A stretch of 64,000 nucleotides of DNA from Candidatus Blautia intestinavium (GTDB taxonomy: Bacteria; Bacillota; Clostridia; Lachnospirales; Lachnospiraceae). Where the stretch lies: contig DXGV01000056.1 of the NCBI GenBank assembly GCA_019113745.1, positions 62,001 to 126,000 of the forward strand. The letters are read 5' to 3'. Each line of letters begins with the position of its first letter. Position 1 is the first letter of the stretch. Below the pieces are notes generated by a model, which saw only the letters and a list, made by a program, of their open reading frames with translations, was not told where the DNA came from and ran no database searches. The position numbers and the translations under genes are program-made. This document shows, in pieces, positions 45,803-54,463 of the stretch.

Positions 45803-47392
45803 ATGGCAAAACCAAGATCCAAAACGAAAAAGATACTGTTTGCGGTAGAGATCATCGTTCTGCTGCTGTTTATCGGCGGTCTGTATGTTTACGGGCAGTT
45901 AAATTCAAAACTGGATAAAGTAAACCAGCCGGTAATGGACGAAAGCAAGATCCAGGTCAACCAGGAAGTGCAGGACGCCATCGACTCGGAATCTTCCAAG
46001 CTTACAGGCTACACCACTTACGCCCTGTTCGGTATTGACCACAGGGATAAGAACCCTGCTCTGGGGACAGAAAACAGCGATACCATGATCATCGCCAGCG
46101 TCAACAATGACACAAAGGATGTAAAACTGGTTTCTGTATACAGGGATACGCTTCTGAACCTGGGAGACGACACATATTCCAAAGCAAACGCGGCGTACGC
46201 TTACGGAGGCCCGGAACAGGCGATCACCATGCTGAACACCAACCTGGACCTGAATATAACAGAATACGCGACAGTGAACTTTAACGCTCTGGCGGAGATC
46301 GTTGACTGTCTTGGCGGCCTGGATATGGATATGTCCTATGCGGAGATTGTCCATATGAATAACTACTGTCAGGAGACTTCCGAAGAAACAGGCAAGTCCT
46401 ATACGCCTATCGAGCTTCCGGAAAGACCGGAGGATATTGAGAAGATCGACTACCGTTATCATCTGAACGGCGTCCAGGTAACTTCCTACTGCCGTATCCG
46501 TTACACGGCCAGCCTGGATATGGGACGTACGGAAAGACAGAGAAAAGTTATCCAGATGATCGTACAGAAGGCGAAGACCGCAGGGCTGAGCACGATCTTT
46601 GACATTATGGATAAAGTGTTCCCCATGGTGACGACTTCTCTCAGCAAAACAGAAATTCTTCAGCTCCTTCCTACCATGATCGGATACAGCATGAACGATA
46701 CGGTAGGCTTCCCGTCAAACTATAAGTTTGCAACAGTAAAGGGAAGCGTGATCGTACCTACCGATCTGGAATCCAATGTGATAGAGCTTCACAAATTCCT
46801 GTACGGAGACGAGAACTACACGCCTTCCGCTACAGTTAAGGAGAACAGCCAGGAGATCCTTGATATCGTGGGAGGAACCTCAAACCTGAACGACACCCAG
46901 CCGGCTGTTACAGAAGAAACAGAAAATACAGGAGACGATACCATTTTCTTCCAGAATGACGGAAGCGGATGGGCAGATACAACAGACCAGATCGCGGCAG
47001 ATACAGGCTCCGATTATGATGGAGGCGGAGATTACAACGACTCCGGAACAGGAGACACTGGAAATACCGGAGGAGACACCGGATATGATCCCGGAACGGG
47101 AGACGACGGAAGTACCGGAGGAGACACCGGATATGATCCCGGAACGGGAGACGGCGGAAGTACCGGAGGAGATACCGGTTATGTAGATCCCGGAACGGGA
47201 GACGGCGGAAGCACCGGCGGAGATACCAGCGGTGGAGGAGACACCAGTACCGGCGGAGACGTTGGCGGTGGAGATACCAGCGGAGGCGGAGACGTCGGCG
47301 GTGGAGACAGCAGCGGAGGCGGAGACGTCAGTGGCGGAGATACCGGCGCCGGCGGAGAGGCAGCCGCAGGCGGAACAGAACAGGCAGCATAG
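45803..47392 (+). CDS. LytR-CpsA-Psr (LCP) family glycopolymer ligase with repetitive Gly/Asp/Thr tail
   Basis: TTYALFGIDHRDK, GTENSDTMIIASVN, VSVYRDTLL, RIRYTASLDMGRTERQRKVI; low-complexity C-terminus. Confidence 0.93.
   Translation: MAKPRSKTKKILFAVEIIVLLLFIGGLYVYGQLNSKLDKVNQPVMDESKIQVNQEVQDAIDSESSKLTGYTTYALFGIDHRDKNPALGTENSDTMIIASVNNDTKDVKLVSVYRDTLLNLGDDTYSKANAAYAYGGPEQAITMLNTNLDLNITEYATVNFNALAEIVDCLGGLDMDMSYAEIVHMNNYCQETSEETGKSYTPIELPERPEDIEKIDYRYHLNGVQVTSYCRIRYTASLDMGRTERQRKVIQMIVQKAKTAGLSTIFDIMDKVFPMVTTSLSKTEILQLLPTMIGYSMNDTVGFPSNYKFATVKGSVIVPTDLESNVIELHKFLYGDENYTPSATVKENSQEILDIVGGTSNLNDTQPAVTEETENTGDDTIFFQNDGSGWADTTDQIAADTGSDYDGGGDYNDSGTGDTGNTGGDTGYDPGTGDDGSTGGDTGYDPGTGDGGSTGGDTGYVDPGTGDGGSTGGDTSGGGDTSTGGDVGGGDTSGGGDVGGGDSSGGGDVSGGDTGAGGEAAAGGTEQAA
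47060..47227 (+). repeat. 48/51-bp in-frame tandem repeat in the LCP tail
   Basis: units 47060-47107, 47108-47155, 47156-47206 and a partial 47207-47227 encoding GGDTGYDPGTGDGGST. Confidence 0.85.
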
Positions 47393-47402
47393 AAGCTTTA
47401 TT

Positions 47403-47439
47403 CAGGAGGGAATTTCTCGCAGAGAGGAATTCCCTCCTG
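47403..47439 (+). other. strong RNA hairpin between LCP and GT2 genes
   Basis: CAGGAGGGAATT ... AATTCCCTCCTG 12-bp perfect stem without U-tract. Confidence 0.5.
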
Positions 47440-47457
47440 CTGACAGGAGAAGTTATC

Positions 47458-48378
47458 ATGAAAGAAAAAATAATTGATGTGATCATCCCCACTTATCATC
47501 CGGGGAAGGAATTCGCCGCTCTTCTGGAGCGTCTGGAAAAGCAGAGCCGCCCTGTAAGAAAAGTCCTGGTCATGAATACAGAAGAAAAATTCTGGAATAC
47601 CGGATGGGAGAAAAAATATCCCGGCCTTGAGGTGCATCATCTGAAAAAAGAAGAATTTGATCACGGCGGGACGAGAAAAAGGGCGGCGGAGCTTTCTGAC
47701 GCAGATATTATGGTATTTATGACCCAGGACGCTCTGCCTGCGGACAGAAAACTTATAGAAAATCTGGAGAAGGCTCTCGAGTCAGAGCCGGAGATCGGAG
47801 CGGCTTATGCCAGGCAGATTCCCAGAGAAGACTGCAGTTATATAGAAAAATATACGAGAGCCTTTAATTATCCGGAGCAGTCATCTGTGAAATCTGAAGC
47901 AGATCTGCCGGTATACGGGATAAAAACATTTTTCTGCTCAAATGTCTGCGCGGCATATAAAAAAGACATATACTTAAAGCTTGGCGGTTTTGTCTCCCGT
48001 ACGATCTTTAACGAAGATATGATATACGCTTCCTCCCTGATCCGTAACGGATACCGCATTGCCTACGCGGCGGAGGCGCGGGTTGTCCATTCTCATAATT
48101 ACTCCTGGGCGCAGCAGTTCCGGAGAAATTTTGATCTTGGAGTTTCCCAGGCCGAGCATCCGGAAATATTCGAGGGAGTTTCCTCCGAGGGAGAAGGAAT
48201 GCGCCTTGTAAAAAGGACGTTCAGCCATCTGTTCCGGAATAAAAAATTCTGGATGGCGCCGGGGTTTGTTATCCAGAGCGCGTGTAAATACGCGGGCTAT
48301 CTTGCCGGTAAAAATTTCAGGAAGCTTCCTGATAAAATGATTTTGTGGTGTACGATGAGCCCCGGGTACTGGAAATAA
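47458..48378 (+). CDS. GT2 family glycosyltransferase (rhamnosyltransferase-like)
   Basis: IDVIIPTYHPGKEFAALLERLEKQ, FDHGGTRKRAAELSDADIMVFMTQDALP. Confidence 0.88.
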   Translation: MKEKIIDVIIPTYHPGKEFAALLERLEKQSRPVRKVLVMNTEEKFWNTGWEKKYPGLEVHHLKKEEFDHGGTRKRAAELSDADIMVFMTQDALPADRKLIENLEKALESEPEIGAAYARQIPREDCSYIEKYTRAFNYPEQSSVKSEADLPVYGIKTFFCSNVCAAYKKDIYLKLGGFVSRTIFNEDMIYASSLIRNGYRIAYAAEARVVHSHNYSWAQQFRRNFDLGVSQAEHPEIFEGVSSEGEGMRLVKRTFSHLFRNKKFWMAPGFVIQSACKYAGYLAGKNFRKLPDKMILWCTMSPGYWK

Positions 48379-48495
48379 AAAATCCGGTTATACAGAGGCG
48401 GTACATTTATTTTTTAAAGAGTTGTCACATTTTGAACACAATTGCCTGATACACTGATTTTTATAATAGAGAAAACAGAAGAAGGGAGCAGTAAT

Positions 48496-49914
48496 ATGAA
48501 CGATGATAGATTATGGGATCAGAATGCTCCACAAAACCGAAATGAACAACAAACAGGCGGCGCGCATGGCGAGGTCAGCCGCTATACCCATTATCAGATG
48601 CACCAGAGCAATTTTGACCTGCAGAAAAGACTTCCCCAGAAGAAGTCCGGGAAGAAGAACAGATTCTGGAAAAAGCTTCCGGAGACAGTGGCTTTGGCCG
48701 TTGTTTTCGGCCTTGTGGCCGGAGGCGTTTTCCAGGGCGTGAATATGATTACAGACAGATATCTGGAACCGGATACACAGTCGTCTCTTTTGTCGGTGGA
48801 AACAGTTGATCAGGGAGACGGGGGAACGGTTCAGGCCGGTACGTCCCAGACGTCGGGCACAGTGGCCAGTGTGGCGCAGGCGGCGATGCCTGCCGTAGTC
48901 GCCATCACATCTGTCAGTATCCAGGAAATTCCCAGTTTCTTCGGGATTTACGGTTTCGGAGGAACGCAGCAGTATTCCAGTGAGGGCAGCGGTTCCGGTA
49001 TTATTGTGGGAGAAAACGAGGATGAGCTTCTGATCGCCACGAATAATCATGTGGTGGAAGGGGCGGATACGCTGAGCGTATGTTTTATTGGGAACGACGT
49101 GGCGGACGCGGCGGAAGAGACAGAACAGCTTGCAGGCGCGGCGGACGATATCAATATAGAGGACGCGGTCAGCGCAACGGTAAAAGGAACAGACAGCGCC
49201 AACGATCTGGCAGTGGTGTCTGTAAAGAAGGCGGATATCCCGGAAGATACTATGAGCCAGATAAAGATTGCCCAGATGGGAAGCTCTGACAATCTTCAGG
49301 TGGGAGAACAGGTAGTTGCCATTGGAAACGCTCTTGGTTACGGCCAGTCTGTAACTTCCGGCTGGGTCAGCGCTCTGGACAGGAGTATTGAAACGGAGGA
49401 TGGAACAAGCACGGGACTGATACAGACGGACGCGGCCATTAACCCCGGCAACAGCGGAGGCGCTCTCCTTAATATGAACGGCGAGCTGATCGGGATCAAT
49501 TCCGCGAAGTATGCGGACAACGCCGTAGAAGGGATGGGTTATGCGATCCCTATTTCCACGGCGCAGCCGATTCTGGAAAATCTGATGAACAGAGATAAAC
49601 TGGATACGTCCCAGGCCGGTTATCTGGGCGTGAGAATCCTGGATCTGTCCGCCCAGGCAATGAGTATGTATAATGTGCCTTCAGGCGCCCTGATCTCTTA
49701 TGTGGAGGAAGGCGGCGCGGCTGAAAGCGCTGGACTTCAGGTCCGCGATATTATTACGGAATTTGACGGCCAGACTGTTTCCGGAAAAGAAGATCTGTCA
49801 GAAAAGATGCAGTACTATGCCGCAGGAGAAACTGTGGACATAGTTGTTGCAAGAGCTGAGAACGGACAGTATGTGGAAAAGGATATCCAGGTGACCATGG
49901 GAAATATGCCGTGA
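48496..49914 (+). CDS. HtrA/DegP-like trypsin-fold serine protease with PDZ domain
   Basis: TM anchor, NNHVVEGAD (His), NDLAVV (Asp), NPGNSGGALLN (Ser), C-terminal PDZ; start ATG 48496. Confidence 0.93.
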   Translation: MNDDRLWDQNAPQNRNEQQTGGAHGEVSRYTHYQMHQSNFDLQKRLPQKKSGKKNRFWKKLPETVALAVVFGLVAGGVFQGVNMITDRYLEPDTQSSLLSVETVDQGDGGTVQAGTSQTSGTVASVAQAAMPAVVAITSVSIQEIPSFFGIYGFGGTQQYSSEGSGSGIIVGENEDELLIATNNHVVEGADTLSVCFIGNDVADAAEETEQLAGAADDINIEDAVSATVKGTDSANDLAVVSVKKADIPEDTMSQIKIAQMGSSDNLQVGEQVVAIGNALGYGQSVTSGWVSALDRSIETEDGTSTGLIQTDAAINPGNSGGALLNMNGELIGINSAKYADNAVEGMGYAIPISTAQPILENLMNRDKLDTSQAGYLGVRILDLSAQAMSMYNVPSGALISYVEEGGAAESAGLQVRDIITEFDGQTVSGKEDLSEKMQYYAAGETVDIVVARAENGQYVEKDIQVTMGNMP

Positions 49915-49967
49915 TCAGGCGGATATAAAGCGTAAAAGAGCTTCCGGGTTTTTTATAAAAAGTTTAG

Positions 49968-49995
49968 TTTACAGTGACATGGGTTATGATATAAT
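49968..49995 (+). promoter_or_regulatory. sigma-A promoter of clpX-like gene
   Basis: TTTACA - 16 nt - TATAAT, ~155 nt upstream of ATG 50150. Confidence 0.65.
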
Positions 49996-50149
49996 GGACG
50001 CATAGGCGGCGGATATCCGGGAAAAGGAAAGCTGCCTGTGCGTTCTTCACGTTTCCGGAAGTTTTTGGCGGGCGGAAGGGGCCTGTAGAAAGTCCGTCAG
50101 CCGGGAGAGCTTATGGAGAACGTATGACAGACAGGAGAGAGGAGTTTAT

Positions 50150-51577
50150 ATGACAGATAAATATAGAGACGATATCATAGAAGGAGAGGATCAGGATCAG
50201 GACGAGGACAGGAGAGGGCCGGAAAAATTCTGTTCCCTTTGCCGCAGGCCGGAAAGCCAGGCGGGCAAAATGATCGACCTTCCCAACAATATACATATCT
50301 GTTCAGACTGCATGCAGAAAAGTTTTGACATGATGAACCAGCAGATGAACAAAGGGAACTTCAATTATACAGATCTTCTGCATATGCCCGGAGTCAGCAT
50401 GATCGACCTGACCGGACTGCAGAACCAGATGGCACAGCCGAAAAAAGCGCCCAAAAAGAAAAAGGAAAAGCAGCAGGAGCCTGTTCTTGACCTGAAAAAG
50501 ATTCCGGCGCCTCACAAGATAAAGGCTGCGCTGGACGAGTATGTGATCGGTCAGGAATATGCCAAGAAAGTAATGTCTGTAGCAGTGTATAATCATTATA
50601 AAAGGGTTGCTACAGACACAATGGATGAAATAGAAATTGAAAAATCAAATATGCTGATGATCGGGCCTACCGGATGCGGCAAGACTTATCTGGTCAGGAC
50701 CCTGGCGAAGCTTCTGGACGTGCCGCTGGCTATCGCGGACGCCACGTCTCTTACGGAAGCAGGATATATAGGAGACGATATTGAGAGCGTGGTTTCAAAG
50801 CTTCTGGCGGCTGCGGACAACGATGTGGAAAAAGCGGAGCATGGAATTATCTTTATCGACGAGATTGATAAGATAGCCAAGAAGAAAAACACAAATCAGA
50901 GGGACGTAAGCGGCGAGGCTGTGCAGCAGGGAATGCTGAAGCTTCTGGAGGGAAGCGAGGTAGAGGTTCCGGTAGGCGCAAACAGCAAAAACGCCATGGT
51001 GCCGCTGGTGACTGTGAACACAAGAAATATTCTTTTTATCTGCGGCGGCGCGTTCCCGGACCTGGAAAATATCATCAAGGAACGCTTGAACAGACAGGCG
51101 TCCATTGGTTTTTACGCAGATCTGAAGGATAAGTACGACAATGATCCTCATCTTCTGGAAAAAGTAACGGTGGACGATCTCAGAACTTTTGGAATGATCC
51201 CGGAGTTCCTTGGAAGGCTTCCGGTTATTTTTACCCTGGACGGACTGTCTGAAGAGATGCTTGTAAAAATTCTCCGTGAGCCGAGAAACGCTATATTGAA
51301 ACAGTATCAGAAGCTTCTTGCACTGGATGAAGTGAAGCTGGAGTTTGATGAGGGTTCTCTTCATGCCATTGCCAAAATGGCCATGGAGAAAAAGACGGGC
51401 GCACGTGCCCTGAGGGCTATCCTGGAGGAATACATGCTGGATATTATGTATGAGATTCCGAAAGACGACAGTATCGGGCAGGTGATCATTACCAGAGAAT
51501 ATATTGAAGGAACCGGCGGACCAAAGATCCTGCTGAGAGGTCAGGAGGTTCCGCTCCTGGAAGCGCAGCAGGGCTGA
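50150..51577 (+). CDS. clpX: ATP-dependent Clp protease ATP-binding subunit ClpX
   Basis: CSLCRRP...CSDC zinc finger, GPTGCGKTYLVRTLA Walker A, IIFIDEIDKIAKK, GEAVQQGMLKLLEG. Confidence 0.93.
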   Translation: MTDKYRDDIIEGEDQDQDEDRRGPEKFCSLCRRPESQAGKMIDLPNNIHICSDCMQKSFDMMNQQMNKGNFNYTDLLHMPGVSMIDLTGLQNQMAQPKKAPKKKKEKQQEPVLDLKKIPAPHKIKAALDEYVIGQEYAKKVMSVAVYNHYKRVATDTMDEIEIEKSNMLMIGPTGCGKTYLVRTLAKLLDVPLAIADATSLTEAGYIGDDIESVVSKLLAAADNDVEKAEHGIIFIDEIDKIAKKKNTNQRDVSGEAVQQGMLKLLEGSEVEVPVGANSKNAMVPLVTVNTRNILFICGGAFPDLENIIKERLNRQASIGFYADLKDKYDNDPHLLEKVTVDDLRTFGMIPEFLGRLPVIFTLDGLSEEMLVKILREPRNAILKQYQKLLALDEVKLEFDEGSLHAIAKMAMEKKTGARALRAILEEYMLDIMYEIPKDDSIGQVIITREYIEGTGGPKILLRGQEVPLLEAQQG

Positions 51578-51616
51578 ATTTAACGATAAAACAGACTGAT
51601 AAGGAGGATGGTTTTT

Positions 51617-52210
51617 ATGGGAAAAGAATTTTTTGACGGTTTGGGCGAGGCGATCACAAAGACGGCCAGAGAACTGGGAGGACGGGCGGAAACTCTCTAT
51701 GAGACGCAGAAAATGAAGAACAGGATTTCCGGAGAAGAACGTCAGATACGGAAGATCATGGCGGAACTTGGCAGGATCATCTACAGGAGATACCTGGACG
51801 GGACGCCGCTGGAGGATTCCCAGAGGGTACTCTGCGAGCAGATCGATCAACGGATGGAGAAGATTGCCCGTTATAAGGAAAGCCTTGCGGGAGTAAAAGG
51901 AAGAAAGATCTGCCCGTCCTGCGGCAGCAGCGTGGATGGAAGCGCGTCCTTCTGCCCCCACTGCGGGGCCGTATGTCCCACCCGTGAGACGGAGGCGGAA
52001 GCCGGAGACGTGGTAGAGGATACGGCGGAAGAAATGGATGCGGATGAACAGCCGGAGGAGGAATCTTCTGAAAACAACGCAGAAGAAAAAGCCCCGGAGC
52101 AGGACGGAAACGAAGAAATGGAAGAAGATGCGGAAGGGCAGCCGGAAGAGGAGTCCGCCAAGGAGGAGAACGCGGAAGCTGAAGAACCAAAAACCGCCGG
52201 AGAAGAATAA
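51617..52210 (+). CDS. zinc-ribbon protein with acidic Glu-rich C-terminal tail
   Basis: CPSCGSSVDGSASFCPHCG zinc ribbon; long E/A-rich tail. Confidence 0.75.
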   Translation: MGKEFFDGLGEAITKTARELGGRAETLYETQKMKNRISGEERQIRKIMAELGRIIYRRYLDGTPLEDSQRVLCEQIDQRMEKIARYKESLAGVKGRKICPSCGSSVDGSASFCPHCGAVCPTRETEAEAGDVVEDTAEEMDADEQPEEESSENNAEEKAPEQDGNEEMEEDAEGQPEEESAKEENAEAEEPKTAGEE

Positions 52211-53886
52211 TGGGAGCACAGTGGGCGGAGACTGTCAGGCAGAAGAGAAGAAGCCCCGGCTTTGCCGTCTGTGTCAATCTTCTGGCAATGGCGGTCATGG
52301 TATTGCTGATGCGTCCGTCCTTTGAGACAAACGACGATATCGTTTTTGCGGAATTTGGAAGCGGACTGAGAGGCGTGAAGGACGCTCATCTGGTGTTCCA
52401 GAATTACATACTGGGCCTTTTGTACCGGCTTCTGTATCAGGTGACAGGAAGGCTACCGTGGTATACTATAGTTCAGTACGCGGTGCTGCTGGCTGCTTTC
52501 AGTGCGGTGACTTATGTATTGATGAACAGGCTGGAGGGATATTCCGGCCTGTATCTTTCTGTGATCTTTTTGTGCTGCTTCGGCTATGAAGCTTATATCC
52601 ACATTCAGTTTACCAAGACTGCCGGAATCGCTGCCGGGGCGGCGGTATTCCTTCTTCTGTACCTTGTCAGCCGGGAACGCTTTGCCGTCTGGGAATTTCT
52701 CTGGGGAATCAGTCTGGGACTTCTGGGATTTCTTTACCGGGAGGACCAGTTCTGGGCCAGCAGCGCCCTGATGGCGGGAGCCGGAGTTTATTTCCTTTTA
52801 ACGCTCAGGAAGAAGTATCCTGGAAAGCAACTCAGGAAACTGGGAATCTGCGCCGGAAGCTTTCTGATCCTTCTGATATCGGTGGCTGCCGTAGGAGCTG
52901 TAGATTCTCACATGTACGATGAAAGCCAATGGAAGGACTATCAGGAGTTTAACGGGCTTCGTTCAAAGCTTCTTGATTATGGATTTCCCGACTATGACAG
53001 CAGCATGGAAATATATCGGGAACTGGGGATATCAAGAGAAGCCTATGAGCTTTACAAAACATGGAATTTTAACGATCCGGAAAGATTTACGGCAGATACA
53101 ATGGAAGAGCTTGTTCAGGAAAAAGCGGGACGTACCTTTCATATATCCCAGGTTATCAGCTTTTTAAAAAGATTCCCCTCTGATCTGTCAAAGCTTTCCA
53201 TGGCCTGGTTTGGCCTGGCTTTTCTGGCAGCCTGGCTGATATTTGCCAGAAAAAGCCCAGGGGCGGCGGTTTCTCTTTTGGCTGAGGGAATTCTGTTGTG
53301 CGCTGTGTATTTTTATCTCTATTACCAGGGCAGATATATGGTGAACCGGGTGGACGTAGGGATATGGTGCAGCGTATGTCTTGTGGTTCTCTGGATCATC
53401 TCAGACGGACGGTCGCTATCAGGAAAAGCAGGAGTGATCCTGTGCATTATAGTCTTTGCCGCCAGCCAGCTTATGTGGAAGGACGACTGGAGGATCACAA
53501 CCGCCTCGATTCCGGAGGCCCGGGTCAGCCAGAGAGCGGTTCTGGAAACGATCGGAACAGATAAAGACCATGTGTATCTGGCGAAAAGCGGAACTGTATC
53601 AGAAATTGTCTGCTATGGGCCGTTTGACCGGATGCCGGAAAATCTCCTGGATAATCTTTACTGGCTGGGAGGCTGGGAGTGCCGCACGCCCGGAATTGTA
53701 AAAAAAATGGAAGAGCATGGAATTGTAAATCCCTACAGGGATATGATCAACAATGACAGAGTATACCTGATCGACAATCAGATAGACCTGACTTTGGCAT
53801 ATATCCGGCAGTACTATGACAGGAATGCAGAGGCTGTTTTTGTCAGGACGCTGGGAAATGTGGATCTGTATCAGATAAAAAGCTGA
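52210..53886 (+). CDS. multi-pass membrane protein, GT-C glycosyltransferase-like
   Basis: 558 aa, ~10 TMs, early FETNDD acidic motif; overlaps upstream gene by one base. Confidence 0.6.
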   Translation: MGAQWAETVRQKRRSPGFAVCVNLLAMAVMVLLMRPSFETNDDIVFAEFGSGLRGVKDAHLVFQNYILGLLYRLLYQVTGRLPWYTIVQYAVLLAAFSAVTYVLMNRLEGYSGLYLSVIFLCCFGYEAYIHIQFTKTAGIAAGAAVFLLLYLVSRERFAVWEFLWGISLGLLGFLYREDQFWASSALMAGAGVYFLLTLRKKYPGKQLRKLGICAGSFLILLISVAAVGAVDSHMYDESQWKDYQEFNGLRSKLLDYGFPDYDSSMEIYRELGISREAYELYKTWNFNDPERFTADTMEELVQEKAGRTFHISQVISFLKRFPSDLSKLSMAWFGLAFLAAWLIFARKSPGAAVSLLAEGILLCAVYFYLYYQGRYMVNRVDVGIWCSVCLVVLWIISDGRSLSGKAGVILCIIVFAASQLMWKDDWRITTASIPEARVSQRAVLETIGTDKDHVYLAKSGTVSEIVCYGPFDRMPENLLDNLYWLGGWECRTPGIVKKMEEHGIVNPYRDMINNDRVYLIDNQIDLTLAYIRQYYDRNAEAVFVRTLGNVDLYQIKS

Positions 53887-53916
53887 CGGGCCTAACTGAT
53901 GATCAAAAGCATATGT

Positions 53917-53972
53917 AAACACCTTCGTGGAATTTCTGTTTCAGACTTTCGCGAAGGTGTTTTTCTTTTTTG
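53917..53972 (+). terminator. intrinsic terminator
   Basis: AAACACCTTCG ... CGAAGGTGTTTTTCTTTTTT. Confidence 0.75.
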
Positions 53973-54139
53973 TAAAAATACTCAGCGTCAGTGCCGTCCC
54001 TTCTGTGCCGGCGCAATGGGGGCCAAAAAGAAAATCCTGCATATGATAAAGGGAAAAGCGTTTCCGCGCTCCTGGTTTTACATAAAAATAACAGAGAAGC
54101 TGCGGGAATTTTGCCTGGAACGGCAGGAAAGGATGGAAA

Positions 54140-54439
54140 ATGGATCTCAGCTTTTTGATGGATTATGTGAATCTGGTGACTCTTGGCATCTGTCTCTGTA
54201 TAGGCTTTGCGTTAAAATACGCGAAACTTTTTGAGTGGATGGGAAATCAGTATATTCCGCTGGCGATGCTGATTCTCGGAACTGTCATCAATATTATGGT
54301 CTCCTGGCCGGACGTAGGCTCCAAAATCATTCTGGAAGGAATGATTTCCGGACTTGCGTCTACCGGGTTTTATGAAATGCTGCGTAATATGCTGCGAAAA
54401 GATGGGAAAAAGAAGGAAGAGAGCGGAAAAGAGTTTTGA
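54140..54439 (+). CDS. phage-holin-like small membrane protein
   Basis: 99 aa, hydrophobic segments and charged C-terminus (RKDGKKKEESGKEF), directly upstream of endolysin. Confidence 0.7.
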   Translation: MDLSFLMDYVNLVTLGICLCIGFALKYAKLFEWMGNQYIPLAMLILGTVINIMVSWPDVGSKIILEGMISGLASTGFYEMLRNMLRKDGKKKEESGKEF

Positions 54440-54463
54440 TCAGAATCTGGGAGGGAAGTTTTT

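Noticed and set aside
47060-47227. tandem repeats considered as CRISPR
   Set aside because: Contiguous in-frame coding repeats without spacers; no cas genes.
47403-47439. hairpin considered as an intrinsic terminator
   Set aside because: No U-tract follows the stem; kept only as a generic structured element.
53899-54234. 111-aa plus-strand ORF
   Set aside because: Runs through the terminator after the GT-C-like gene and overlaps the holin-like gene in another frame; no RBS or family signal.
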